Assembly: GCA_041946965.1 (NCBI GenBank)
Contig: JBHGBM010000080.1
Coordinates: forward strand, 1-25,741
Direction: 5' to 3'
Length of the DNA stretch: 25,741 nt
Source: JBHGBM01 sp041946965
GTDB taxonomy: Bacteria; Acidobacteriota; Terriglobia; Bryobacterales; Bryobacteraceae
Shown here: in pieces, positions 8,267 through 17,169 of the stretch
Layout of the letters: every line of letters begins with the position of its first letter
Position numbering within the stretch: position 1 is the first letter of the stretch
Made by a program: the position numbers and the translations under genes
The notes under the pieces: model-generated
What the model saw: the letters and a program-made list of their open reading frames with translations, nothing else
What the model was told of the DNA's origin: nothing
Database searches by the model: none

Positions 8267-9388
8267 ATGCGAGTCTGGCTGTTCTTTCTGTCGGTGACGG
8301 TGGCCTTGACCGGCTTGGGCCGCGGCCTGTTGCATGCGGCCTACACTGTGGACATCTACATGGTCGATGTGGGACACGGCAACGCGGTCTTCGTCGTGTC
8401 ACCGTCCGGGGAGACGATGCTCATCGACACGGGCAATCGGAACGTAGCGGGCCGGCTGGCCGCCTTCATGCAGCATGCCGGCCTGAAGCAGATCGATTAC
8501 CTGACCATCAGCCACTTTGAGCCGGATCATATGGGCGCCGCCGCGCCGCTGGCGGAGAAGGTGCCCGTCAAGGCCTTCGTGGATCACGGTGACAGCGTTT
8601 TCTATCACCGCGACCAGCAATGGTGGAAGCAGCGCCGCGGTCCCTGGTTCCGGGCGGACATGAACACCGTGTACGATGCGCAGTTCGATGCTTACCTTCA
8701 GGCGCGCCAAAAGGCCCGCCACATCGTGGTGAAACCCGGCGACCGCGTGCCCATGAAGGGCCTGGACACGCTGGTGGTATCGGCGGCGGGCAAAGCCCTG
8801 ACACGTCCGTTGAAGGGACAGGGCCGCCCGAACCCGGCCTGCGCGAGCGTGGATCGCCGGGCCGACGACGACGCCGAGGACGGCCAATCGGTAGGGCTGC
8901 TGATCTCCTACGGAAAGTTCCGCTTCATCAACCTCGGCGACCTGACCTGGAACACTGCGAACTCGCTGTTCTGCCCGAACAACCTGCTGGGGACCGTCGA
9001 TGCCTATGTGGTCACGCATCATGCTCAGAGCACCACGAACCAGCACGGCGATTACTATTTCGGGCTGTCGTGCTGTTCCGCCGGCGAGGTGCATGGCCTG
9101 CGTCCCCGTGTGGCCCTGCTGACCATGGGCGCCTCCGGCCACAAAGAGGGGACGCCGGCGGCGATGAAAGTCGTGAGGAACTCTCCGGGTCTGGAAGATA
9201 TGTGGCAGACCCAGAAGATCATCGGCGGCGGTGAGGCGGGCTACAACGCGCCGGACGACTTCATCGCCAACGTCGGCGGGCAAAACCGGAACGTCGAGTA
9301 TATCAAGTTGTCCGCCAGTCAGGACGGTTCATTTACCGTTACCAACAGCCGCAACGGATTCACGAAAAAATACCCGGCCCGCAAGTAG
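8267..9388 (+). CDS. Secreted metallo-beta-lactamase-fold (ComEC-like) hydrolase
   Basis: The product is 373 aa with an N-terminal export signal (about residues 1-25). The MBL fold starts VDIYMVDVGHGNAVFVV and continues with MLIDTG (Asp ligand region). The metal motif reads H83-F-E85-P-D87-H88, a variant of HxHxDH with Glu at the second position, similar to the H-x-D-x-D-H of ComEC C-terminal domains. A later VTHHAQST supplies a further His. The C-terminus (GSFTVTNSRNGFTKKYPARK) recurs as two isolated remnants at 4067-4131 and 10762-10836. ComEC-like domains act on nucleic acids, but free secreted homologues have unknown substrates. It has its own promoter-like sequence and heads a run of three genes with a VOC-like protein and an alpha/beta hydrolase. 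Confidence 0.85.
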   Translation: MRVWLFFLSVTVALTGLGRGLLHAAYTVDIYMVDVGHGNAVFVVSPSGETMLIDTGNRNVAGRLAAFMQHAGLKQIDYLTISHFEPDHMGAAAPLAEKVPVKAFVDHGDSVFYHRDQQWWKQRRGPWFRADMNTVYDAQFDAYLQARQKARHIVVKPGDRVPMKGLDTLVVSAAGKALTRPLKGQGRPNPACASVDRRADDDAEDGQSVGLLISYGKFRFINLGDLTWNTANSLFCPNNLLGTVDAYVVTHHAQSTTNQHGDYYFGLSCCSAGEVHGLRPRVALLTMGASGHKEGTPAAMKVVRNSPGLEDMWQTQKIIGGGEAGYNAPDDFIANVGGQNRNVEYIKLSASQDGSFTVTNSRNGFTKKYPARK

Positions 9389-9407
9389 GCGCGCCTGGAG
9401 GAGAGCG

Positions 9408-9797
9408 ATGGAGAAGTTGCTGGCGATTCTTGTGGCGGCCCTGCCCGCCGCGGCGCAATTGCCGGAATACTACAAGACCGCCGATCGCCTGGTTTGGGTG
9501 GTGCGCGATGCCGGCCGGGTCACCGAGGCGTGGCACAAGACAGGGTTGCTGACCGGCATGCAGCGGGCCCGGATGAACACTACAGCAGTGCTCCGCGGAC
9601 GACCGGCAGCGGTGAAGGCGCAGGTGGTTTCCGGCTGGCTGGGCGATCTTCGCGTCGAGTGGATTCAGCCGCTCGGCGGCCAGGGCGCGTTCGCCGAGTT
9701 TCTGAAAAGACGCGGGGACGGCGTCTTCGCCATCGTCCACGGGACCCCCGCGATGGAGGCGTTCGACCAGGAGATCGAACGCCTGCGACGAATGTGA
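9408..9797 (+). CDS. Small exported VOC-like protein
   Basis: The product is 129 aa with a signal peptide (MEKLLAILVAALPAAAQ). The rest resembles a single vicinal-oxygen-chelate half. ADRLVWVVRDAGRVTEAW recalls the first strand and helix of glyoxalases, and FLKRRGDGVFAIVHGT with EAFDQEIERL recalls the second strand and helix of methylmalonyl-CoA epimerase-like proteins. It is shorter than the two-module VOC protein at 4140 and might dimerise to build a site. GGAGGAGAG just before the ATG supports this start. The gene follows the MBL gene by 19 bases and overlaps the next start in ATGTGA, so the three genes form an operon. Function is unknown. Confidence 0.65.
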   Translation: MEKLLAILVAALPAAAQLPEYYKTADRLVWVVRDAGRVTEAWHKTGLLTGMQRARMNTTAVLRGRPAAVKAQVVSGWLGDLRVEWIQPLGGQGAFAEFLKRRGDGVFAIVHGTPAMEAFDQEIERLRRM

Positions 9798-10711
9798 AAC
9801 GGCTTCCGTGTGGATTTCTGTGTTGGGCGATTGCGGCATGCTGGGCGGCGCAGGCGCCCGAGCCGGCGCCAACCGTAAAGGACGCGGTCTATGGCCCGCA
9901 CGAGCGAAACGTGCTCGACTTTTGGAAGGCCAAGTCCGTGAAGCCCACCCCTCTCGTTATCTACATCCACGGCGGCGGGTTTCGAGGAGGCAGCAAGGAA
10001 GAACTCAGCGTCAAGGCGGCGGGTAATCTCTCCGTACTTGATGCCTTTCGCCGTCTACTTGACGCAGGCATCTCGGTAGCCGCGGTTGAATACCGGCTGG
10101 TACCCAAGCATCCGCTGCCGGCTGCTCATGAGGATGCACGCAGGGCAATCCAGTTTCTGCGCTCCAGAGCCCGCGAGTGGAACATCGACAAGACCAAGGT
10201 GGCGGCTTTTGGAGGGAGCGCCGGGGCCCAACTCTGCATGTATCTGGCTTTTCACGACGATATGGCAGATCCGGCCAGTCGCGATCCTGTACGGCGCGAA
10301 TCCACCAGGCTTGCTTTCGTGGCGACCAGCGGAGGACAAACCACCAGGGATGTGGGCTGGTGGATTCAGAATCTCCCTGGCTACACGGAGGCTCACCGGC
10401 CCGAGCAAGAGTTTTTCGGTTCCGCGGACCCGGACAAGATACGCAGCATTGTCGCGGATATTTCTGCGCTTTCACTCATCTCAGCCGACGATCCACCCAT
10501 ATACATGACGTACAATATGCGTCCCGACGATCCACCCCCGGCCGACCCCAACAGGGTGGAGGGTTGGAGAGTCCACCACGTGAATTTCGGGATAGCACTG
10601 AAGAAGAAGATGGATGCGCTCGGCGTGGAGGTGAACCTGAAATACCCAGGCGTAAAGTCGATTTATGAGTCGGCTCCGGATTTCTTCCTGGCGAAGTTCG
10701 GCAGAAAGTAG
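9794..10711 (+). CDS. Secreted alpha/beta hydrolase (HGGG esterase type)
   Basis: The product is 305 aa and starts at a GTG that overlaps the previous stop (GTGA). This start gives a signal peptide (KRLPCGFLCWAIAACWAAQA); no ATG fits. The oxyanion motif HGGG is at residues 59-62, the nucleophile Ser142 is in FGGSAG, and an Asp lies in SADDPP (232/233). The C-terminal Gly-His usual in hormone-sensitive-lipase/BD-FAE-type esterases is absent (YPGVKSIYESAPDFF). The only conserved-looking His pair is His261-His262 in RVHHVNFG, which may supply the catalytic base in this subfamily. It probably cleaves an ester in the periplasm. It lies between the VOC-like gene and an MBL tail remnant. Confidence 0.8.
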   Translation: MKRLPCGFLCWAIAACWAAQAPEPAPTVKDAVYGPHERNVLDFWKAKSVKPTPLVIYIHGGGFRGGSKEELSVKAAGNLSVLDAFRRLLDAGISVAAVEYRLVPKHPLPAAHEDARRAIQFLRSRAREWNIDKTKVAAFGGSAGAQLCMYLAFHDDMADPASRDPVRRESTRLAFVATSGGQTTRDVGWWIQNLPGYTEAHRPEQEFFGSADPDKIRSIVADISALSLISADDPPIYMTYNMRPDDPPPADPNRVEGWRVHHVNFGIALKKKMDALGVEVNLKYPGVKSIYESAPDFFLAKFGRK

Positions 10712-10761
10712 AAGCGCCTTGGACCGCCCTGGAACTCGGCGCCGCCGACGTTAGAGGATAG

Positions 10762-10836
10762 GCGGGCGCGAACGGCTCGTTCATCGTGAGCAAGAGCCAC
10801 AACGCGTTCACCAAAGAGTACGCGCCCAGACGTTGA
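10762..10836 (+). pseudogene. C-terminal remnant of an MBL-fold hydrolase (copy B)
   Basis: After an in-frame TAG (10759-10761), the sequence reads AGANGSFIVSKSHNAFTKEY and APRR, then a TGA stop. It matches the tail of the intact MBL-fold protein (GSFTVTNSRNGFTKKYPARK) nearly residue for residue. The rest of the gene is gone. The stop lies 21 bases before the TonB-receptor ATG. Confidence 0.7.
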
Positions 10837-10857
10837 GCGGGCGCGGAAAGGATCGTT

Positions 10858-13800
10858 ATGACGATGTCCTTACTCCGCAGCTTCGGCTGGCTGGCAGCGG
10901 CCTTGCTGGTTCTTCAACTCGCCCCGGTGACGCTGCTTGCACAAGCGGTCACCGGGACCATTCACGGATCGGTCAGCGATACCACCGGCGCACGCGCGCC
11001 GGCGGTGACCGTAACAGTCATTCAGGTGGGCACGGGAGAAAGGCGAACCGCCACCACGGATGAAACCGGCGGCTATGTATTCCCCGTTCTGGCGGTGGGC
11101 GAGTACCGGCTGGAAGTTGAGCACCGCGGTTTCAAGAAGTTCGTGCAACACGGACTTCTTTTGAGCGTCAACAGCAACGTGCGTGTGGACCCGGTCCTGG
11201 AAGTGGGAGCCGTCAGCGAGGAGGTCCGGATTGTCGCCGATGCGACCATGGTGGATACGCGCGAAGCGCAGATCGGAGGCCTGGTGGACACCCGGCGCAT
11301 CAACGATCTGCCCCTCAACGGCCGCAACGTATATGACCTGGTCAGCATTCTTCCCGGGGTCGCCGCCACCCGCTTTCTGGTCACCCCGGACAACCAGGGT
11401 AATTCCATCAACGTCAACGGCAGCCGCAGTTTCCACAGTACCTACATGCTCGACGGCGGGTTCAATAACGACCTGTTCCGCAACTCCGGCAACGCGGCGC
11501 CGAATCCCGACGCGGTCCAGGAGTTTCGTCTCATCACCAGCAATTTCAGCGCCGAGTTCGGCCGCAACAGCGGAGCCGTGCTGAACGTGATCACGAAATC
11601 CGGAACCAATGACCTGCATGGCTCGCTGTTCGAGTTCTTGCGCAATGATGTTTTGAATGCGCGCAATTTCTTCCAGCCGACAGTCTCCTCACTGCGCCAG
11701 AACCAGTTTGGCGCCACGGGCGGCGGACGTATCATCCGCAACAGGACCTTCTTTTTTGGCTCCTACCAGGGCCTGCGCATTCGGAACGGAGTTTTCCAAA
11801 ACAACGCCCTTCCCCCGACGGCGGCCGAAAGAACCGGCAACTTCTCCGCCGCGGCAGCCGCCCAACGGCCCGTAGATCCCACAAACGGGCAGGCTTTTCC
11901 CGGCGGCATCATTCCCGCTAACCGGCTGGACCCGGTGGCGGCCAATATCGTGAACACGAAGGTTCCGTTGCCCAACACGCCGGACGGCCGGCTGCAAGTG
12001 AGCGCGCCGCGTACTTCCAACGAGGACCAGTGGCTCGGCAAGATCGATCACCAGTTGTCCTCGCGGCACAAACTGTATGGCAGCCTGTTTGTGCTTCACG
12101 GCAAGAGCGTGGACCCCTACGCCGCCGCCAATCAGATTCCCACCTATAGTCCGGCGACGCAGTCTTTCCATCAGCGCAACGTGGTAGTCAATGAGGAGTG
12201 GACCGTGTCCCCGTCGGTGCTGAATCAACTGCGCTTCAGCTACACCCGCCGCCTATGGGACACGTCCGTTTCCGATCGCACCACCTGGAAAGACTTCGGC
12301 AGCAAGGTAACCCTGGGAAGCGAGCCGGGACGGCCGCCGCAGATTATCGTCAACGGGCGGTGGCAGATGGGGCAGAACACCGAGTTTCACCAGCCGCAGC
12401 ACAGCCTCGCATGGTCTGATACGGTGAGCTGGGTCCACGGCAACCACACGTTGAAGGCCGGAACGTGGCTCATCCGGAACAAGTATCGCGAGATCACCAA
12501 CTGGCTGGGATCCGGGCAAGTCCGCTTCTCGGGTAATTTCACAAGGAATTCTCTGGCCGACCTGATGATCGGCATGGCGGCCTCGTTTCGGCAGAACAAC
12601 GCCCCGGATCGCGATTTCCGCTCGCTGAACTGGCACAGTTTCGTACAGGACGACTGGCGAATCCATCGCAGGCTGACCGTCAATCTCGGCCTGCGCTACG
12701 AACTGAACACGCCGTTTTCAACGCCCGACGATTCGGTGCAGACCTTCCGCTTCAACACGCAGTCGAAAGTCATTCCCAAGGCGCCCCTGGGCCTGGTGTT
12801 CCCGGGAGACAGCGGCATTCCGTCGGGGCTGGTGCCTACCGACCGGAACAACTTCGCTCCTCGCATCGGCTTCGCGCTCGACGTGTTCGGCAACGGGAAG
12901 ACCGCGATCCGCGCCGGATACGGCTTCTTCTACTCGGTCCCGTCGGAGACGTTCGCCAACAGCATGCAAGGGCAACCTTTCCTTGCGGATGTAACCGTTT
13001 TCGGCACTCCCAACCTCGTCGATCCGTGGGCCAACGTGCCGGGTGGGAGCCCCTTCCCCTACAAATTTGACCGGTCGAACCCGCTGTTCTCGTTGCCGGT
13101 TACCGCGTCGTGGCTCAACGGGGAGTTGGCCACGCCGTATGTACAGCAATACAATTTCACGGTCGAGCAGCAACTCATGAAAGACCTCAGCCTCCAGGCG
13201 GCTTACGTGGGCAACACCTCGCGGAAATTCATTTCGCAACGGGACGCCAACAGCCCGGTCTTCATCCCCGGCCGCTCGACTGCCGCCAACGTCAACGACC
13301 GCAGGCCGTATCTGCCGGGAACCTTCGCCCAGATCTCCGACATCCAATCGGCGGCGAACGGCCACTATGATTCGCTCCAGGTCGCCGCCAATCGCCGCTT
13401 CAGCGGGGGGTTCTCGGTCCTGACCAGTTACACGCTGGCGAAGTCGATTGATGAGGCGCCGGATGATGTCCAGAACAATACGGACACGATGATGCAGGAC
13501 TCGAACAATCGGAAGGCCGAGCGCGCGGCCTCCAATTTCGACACGCGGCACGTCTTCATCGCCTCCTACATGTGGCAGTTGCCCGCCGTCCCCCGGTGGG
13601 GTTTCGCCGGACGCCAGATTCTGAGCGGGTGGAGCATAAACGGAATCACGCGCGCCGACAGCGGCAGCCGGTTCAACGTGGTTCTCGGCACCGACGCGAA
13701 CCTGGACGGCATCTCCACCTACGACCGGCCCAATCTGCTGGGAGATCCGAAACTGAGCCGGGACCGGCCGCGCGATGAGTTGATCGCGAAGTACTTCAAC

Positions 13801-14076
13801 ACGGCGGCCTTCGGCCGGGTGGCCTCAGGGTCGCTCGGAACCGCCGGGAGAAATCTGCTCTACGGCCCGGGGGCGATCAACTGGAACTTCTCGATATTCA
13901 AGAATTTTCCGATCCGGGAGCAACGTCGTGTTCAGTTCCGGGCGGAGTTCTTCAATGTGTTCAATCACACTAATCTCGGCAATCCGAACACTAACATGAG
14001 TAACGCCAACTTCGGCCGAATCCTGAGCGCCGGCGGAGCCCGGGTGGTCCAGTTCGGCATCAAGCTTATTTACTGA
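10858..14076 (+). CDS. TonB-dependent receptor, Oar/carboxypeptidase-regulatory-like
   Basis: This 1072-aa outer-membrane protein has a signal peptide (about 1-30, ending LLAQA). Residues about 32-120 form a carboxypeptidase-regulatory-like Ig domain (GTIHGSVSDTTGARAPAVTV ... TDETGGYVFPVLAVGEYRLE). The plug domain follows (about 125-250: RINDLPLNGRNVYDLVSILP, INVNGSRSFHSTYMLDGG, VQEFRLITSNFSAEFGRNSG). The remainder is a long beta-barrel. The last residues (FGIKLIY) end in an aromatic, as recognised by the BAM machinery. This architecture is hugely expanded in Acidobacteriota. The substrate is unknown; it may be the compound handled by the flanking secreted enzymes. AAAGGA about 5 bases before the ATG supports this start. 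No anti-sigma or FecR-type gene is nearby. Confidence 0.93.
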   Translation: MTMSLLRSFGWLAAALLVLQLAPVTLLAQAVTGTIHGSVSDTTGARAPAVTVTVIQVGTGERRTATTDETGGYVFPVLAVGEYRLEVEHRGFKKFVQHGLLLSVNSNVRVDPVLEVGAVSEEVRIVADATMVDTREAQIGGLVDTRRINDLPLNGRNVYDLVSILPGVAATRFLVTPDNQGNSINVNGSRSFHSTYMLDGGFNNDLFRNSGNAAPNPDAVQEFRLITSNFSAEFGRNSGAVLNVITKSGTNDLHGSLFEFLRNDVLNARNFFQPTVSSLRQNQFGATGGGRIIRNRTFFFGSYQGLRIRNGVFQNNALPPTAAERTGNFSAAAAAQRPVDPTNGQAFPGGIIPANRLDPVAANIVNTKVPLPNTPDGRLQVSAPRTSNEDQWLGKIDHQLSSRHKLYGSLFVLHGKSVDPYAAANQIPTYSPATQSFHQRNVVVNEEWTVSPSVLNQLRFSYTRRLWDTSVSDRTTWKDFGSKVTLGSEPGRPPQIIVNGRWQMGQNTEFHQPQHSLAWSDTVSWVHGNHTLKAGTWLIRNKYREITNWLGSGQVRFSGNFTRNSLADLMIGMAASFRQNNAPDRDFRSLNWHSFVQDDWRIHRRLTVNLGLRYELNTPFSTPDDSVQTFRFNTQSKVIPKAPLGLVFPGDSGIPSGLVPTDRNNFAPRIGFALDVFGNGKTAIRAGYGFFYSVPSETFANSMQGQPFLADVTVFGTPNLVDPWANVPGGSPFPYKFDRSNPLFSLPVTASWLNGELATPYVQQYNFTVEQQLMKDLSLQAAYVGNTSRKFISQRDANSPVFIPGRSTAANVNDRRPYLPGTFAQISDIQSAANGHYDSLQVAANRRFSGGFSVLTSYTLAKSIDEAPDDVQNNTDTMMQDSNNRKAERAASNFDTRHVFIASYMWQLPAVPRWGFAGRQILSGWSINGITRADSGSRFNVVLGTDANLDGISTYDRPNLLGDPKLSRDRPRDELIAKYFNTAAFGRVASGSLGTAGRNLLYGPGAINWNFSIFKNFPIREQRRVQFRAEFFNVFNHTNLGNPNTNMSNANFGRILSAGGARVVQFGIKLIY

Positions 14077-14100
14077 ACTTATGAGTCGAGGATCACAGAC

Positions 14101-15222
14101 ATGAAATCCGTTCGTTCCTTCGCGTGGTTCGCTTTGGCGGCATCCGCCGCGTTGCTGGCGCGTGGCATTGCCTTGCAGGGCCAGCGCGGGCCGGACGCCG
14201 CGCAGAAGCAAAAGATGATGGAGATGCGGCAGCGCACCATCGAACACCTCACGGCGGAGGAGCGCGCCCACATGCAGGCGAACGCCAGGGTGGACCGCCG
14301 GCAGTGGATCAGGGATCATCCGTCGCGCGCATCCACCGGCCTGATCGCGCTGCCCGATCTGGGCAAAGGAACTTACAAAGGCGAGCAGGGCGGTCTGTAC
14401 CCCGGGGGCGTGAACACGCCGCCGCCGGCACACCAGAAGGCGGGGCTGGCGCTGGCGCGCCAGATCGTTCCGCTGGATGCGGCGGGGCGTCCCGCTCCGG
14501 GCGGCAAGATCGTGCTGCTCTCGATAGGCATGTCGAACACGACCAATAAGTTTCAGGTCTTCCAGAAGATCGCAGCGGACGATGACGCGCTGAATCCACA
14601 CCTCGTGGTGGTCGACGGCGCCCAGGGCGGGCAGGTGGCCTGGATTACCGCTAAGCCCAGGACACCATACTGGGAGGTGGTGGAGGAACGGCTGAAAGCC
14701 GCCGGAGTGACGCCCCAACAGGTGCAGGCCGCGTGGGTCCTTCAGGCCAACCCCGGCCCGAATCGTCCCTTCCCCGCGGAGGCGAAAGAGCTTCAGCGGA
14801 ACCTTGCCGGTACGCTGCACGTGATGCACGACCGGTTCCCGAACCTGAAGATCGCCTACATTTCCAGCCGCACCTACGGCGGCTATGCGACCAGCCCGCT
14901 GAATCCCGAGCCGTTCGCCTACGAGAGCGGATTTTCGGTGAAATGGCTGATTGCCGATCAACTCGCCGGCAACCCGGAACTGAACTACGATCCCCGCAAA
15001 GGGGCGGTACGGGCTCCCTGGATCGCCTGGGGACCGTACGTGTGGGCCGATGGCGTGAAGCCGAATCGCGATGGTCTCAGCTATTCGATTGACGACTACG
15101 TGCCGGCAGATCGGACGCATCCCTCGCAGTCGGGACGAATGAAGGTGGCCACGCGGCTGCTGGCGTTCTTGAAGGGCGAGCCAACCGCGCGCCCCTGGTT
15201 CACAAAGACGCCACGCGAATGA
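14101..15222 (+). CDS. Secreted SGNH-hydrolase-like protein (paralogue 2)
   Basis: The product is 373 aa with a signal peptide (about 1-22), then an Arg/Glu-rich linker. The conserved blocks are the same as in the gene at 4981-6099. They are YKGEQGGLYPGGVNTPP, the nucleophile-like Ser145 in LLSIGMSNTT, VDGAQGGQ and SSRTYGGYATSPLNPEP. They continue with NYDPRKGAVRAPWIAWGPY and the terminal Asp337-x-x-His340 in DRTHPS. The two copies keep order and length almost exactly, so they arose by duplication. A role as a carbohydrate or lipid esterase is inferred only from the SGNH-like pattern. It lies 24 bases after the TonB receptor and 16 bases before the CehA-like gene, and AAGGAGGAG links it to the latter. 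Confidence 0.72.
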   Translation: MKSVRSFAWFALAASAALLARGIALQGQRGPDAAQKQKMMEMRQRTIEHLTAEERAHMQANARVDRRQWIRDHPSRASTGLIALPDLGKGTYKGEQGGLYPGGVNTPPPAHQKAGLALARQIVPLDAAGRPAPGGKIVLLSIGMSNTTNKFQVFQKIAADDDALNPHLVVVDGAQGGQVAWITAKPRTPYWEVVEERLKAAGVTPQQVQAAWVLQANPGPNRPFPAEAKELQRNLAGTLHVMHDRFPNLKIAYISSRTYGGYATSPLNPEPFAYESGFSVKWLIADQLAGNPELNYDPRKGAVRAPWIAWGPYVWADGVKPNRDGLSYSIDDYVPADRTHPSQSGRMKVATRLLAFLKGEPTARPWFTKTPRE

Positions 15223-15238
15223 ACACCAAGGAGGAGCT

Positions 15239-16975
15239 ATGCGACTGAAGAACTTCAGCCGGGCCACATTAGTTCGGGCGTCGCTGGGATCGTGGTTCGT
15301 CCTGGCCCCAATTCATCTTTTCGGGCAATCGGATGTGGGCGCCCTGAACGTGGCCATCCGCGACAAGGTCAGCGGCCAGGTCGTGCCGGCGATGATCTGC
15401 ATTACCGCGCTGGCGGACGGCAGTTGGCGCATGCCGCCCGACGGCCGGCAGCCCGCACCCTACGTCAGCAACAAAAGTTTTATCGCGGGGCGGCTGAAGG
15501 AAGTGGAGTACGTCGCCGGAGACAAGAAGAAGTGGTATCCGGGCGACGTCGGCCCCGCGGTGCTGACGACCGGCGACTTCAGGGAAGATCCCAAGCACTG
15601 GTACGAGAATGTGCGTCCCATGCCGTACTGGAAGGAACCGGCGGCCTACTTTGTCTCGAAGCCGTTTACCATCGAGTTGCCGCCCGGCAAGTACCGGTTG
15701 GCCGTGCAGCGCGGTCCGGAGTACCTGCCGTACATCGAGGAGTTCGCGGTCGCCGCCGGCCAGAAGTTGTCGCGGAGCGTCAAAATCGGGCGCTGGGTCG
15801 ATATGCCCCGGCGCGGGTGGTATTCCGGCGATGCGCACGTGCATTCATGGCGAACGGCGCCCTTGCACGATGAGTTCATCATCACGTGGGCGCAGGCGAT
15901 GGACGTACACATGACCGTTGCCGTCAGTTACGGCAACCAGCGGGCCAACGACGGGTCCATTCAGAAGAATTACGGCGAGGCGTCCCGTTTTCACCGCGGC
16001 GACTACTGGGTGGAATCCGGCGCCGAAGATCCGCGCGTAAGCATCGAGGGGCAAGGGCACGTGACCCAGATCAACATTCAAAATGCCGTCCGCGATGCCC
16101 GTAATTATCACCTGTATGACCGCGTTTTCGACGGCGTGCATAGACAGGGCGGTCTGGTGGGTTACTCGCACCTGGCCTGGTCGCCGGCGTTCTTTCGCCG
16201 CAAGGACCCCAATTCCCACGCCGGCTGGGACGCGAGCATCAATATCATCCGGGGCAAGGTGGACTTCATCGACATCCTCGAAGCCGCGCACATGGGACTG
16301 GAGGACTTTTACGATTTCCTGAACCTGGGTGTCAAGCTGATTGCCATGGGCAGCTCGGATTATCCCGCCGCATCGGTGGGAGAGGAGCGGACCTATGCGT
16401 ATACGGGGCCCGGCAAATTCACGGTGGACTCCTGGTATGCCGCCGTGAAGCAGGGCCACACATTCACGACCAACGGCCCGATGTTGGTGCTGAGCGTTGG
16501 AGGCAAGATGCCGGGCGACGAAGTGAGAGTGGCAAAGAACACCGTGGTGCGCGTCCGGGCAGAGGTTTGGGCGCCGGAGGCGATCGGGGCGCCGAAGGTG
16601 CTGGAAGTGGTCGCGCACGGCCGTGTCATCCGCTCCGCGGAAGCGAGCGGCCCCAAGCAGGGCAAGCTGGTGGTGGAATTTGATCTGCCTGCGGCGAAAA
16701 GCCAGTGGATCGCCGCGCGCACGACGTCGTTCAATGGCGCTTTAGCGCACACCTCGCCCGTTTATCTCATCGTGGACGGCGCCAGTTTTCTCGATCGGTC
16801 GCAGGTGAAACAGATCGTCGCGCAGCGGCTGAAAGTGCTGGACTTCATCGAGGACCGCCTGCGCGAACCCAAGGGCATGGGATATTTTTCGCCCGGCGAA
16901 CTGGACGAGCTGCGAAAGAGTGTACAGGACGCTCGCACGAAGTACCAGGCCTCAGCAACTTCTTCCGATCGATGA
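15239..16975 (+). CDS. Secreted CehA/McbA-family PHP-type metallohydrolase
   Basis: The product is 578 aa with an N-terminal signal (cleavage near LFGQS, about residue 31). An N-terminal beta-rich domain precedes the PHP-type catalytic domain, which starts GWYSGDAHVHS with His200 and His202 as metal ligands. Later motifs are GYSHLAW (about 312), AHMG and GSSDYPAAS (about 378). CehA and McbA are carbaryl hydrolases, but most members act on unknown phosphoesters, esters or amides. AAGGAGGAG precedes the ATG, and the gene follows paralogue 2 at 16 bases. The final residues (QASATSSDR) run into DNA shared with an opposite-strand transposase remnant, so the natural C-terminus may have been altered by an old insertion or deletion. 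Confidence 0.82.
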   Translation: MRLKNFSRATLVRASLGSWFVLAPIHLFGQSDVGALNVAIRDKVSGQVVPAMICITALADGSWRMPPDGRQPAPYVSNKSFIAGRLKEVEYVAGDKKKWYPGDVGPAVLTTGDFREDPKHWYENVRPMPYWKEPAAYFVSKPFTIELPPGKYRLAVQRGPEYLPYIEEFAVAAGQKLSRSVKIGRWVDMPRRGWYSGDAHVHSWRTAPLHDEFIITWAQAMDVHMTVAVSYGNQRANDGSIQKNYGEASRFHRGDYWVESGAEDPRVSIEGQGHVTQINIQNAVRDARNYHLYDRVFDGVHRQGGLVGYSHLAWSPAFFRRKDPNSHAGWDASINIIRGKVDFIDILEAAHMGLEDFYDFLNLGVKLIAMGSSDYPAASVGEERTYAYTGPGKFTVDSWYAAVKQGHTFTTNGPMLVLSVGGKMPGDEVRVAKNTVVRVRAEVWAPEAIGAPKVLEVVAHGRVIRSAEASGPKQGKLVVEFDLPAAKSQWIAARTTSFNGALAHTSPVYLIVDGASFLDRSQVKQIVAQRLKVLDFIEDRLREPKGMGYFSPGELDELRKSVQDARTKYQASATSSDR

Positions 16976-17117
16976 CCCGGATTCCGCGCCCCTGGGTATG
17001 GGTGCGGATCAGATCGACGGCGGCCAGCATTTCGGCGTTCTCGCGGGTGAACTCCTTCGCCTCCACCGGGAACAGCTTCTGATATAGGGGCACGATCTCG
17101 CTGCCGTTGACTTCGGC
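16965..17117 (-). mobile_element. Truncated IS4-like (DDE) transposase remnant
   Basis: On the - strand, 17117 to 16965 encodes AEVNGSEIVPLYQKLFP, then TRENAEMLAAVDLIRTH and QGRGIRVIDR. This matches the middle of IS4-family transposases, where V-P-L-Y-x-x-L is followed about 40 residues later by R-G-I-W-V-I-D-R-G-G-D-R, which carries a catalytic Asp. The similarity stops right after VIDR, where the CehA-like gene ends. No inverted repeats or start codon are seen, and the element is dead. The rest of the gap (17118-17169) may belong to it, but the frame is lost. Confidence 0.55.
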
Positions 17118-17169
17118 CCGGCAACGGCCATGCCTGCCGCGACGGTCTGTTGGGCAATTTCAGGCCGGC

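Noticed and set aside
13825..15267. 480-codon - strand frame opposite the SGNH-like paralogue 2
   Set aside because: The + strand has a signal peptide, ribosome-binding site and a paralogue; the similar antisense frame at 4930-6006 is simply the shadow of the same protein family.
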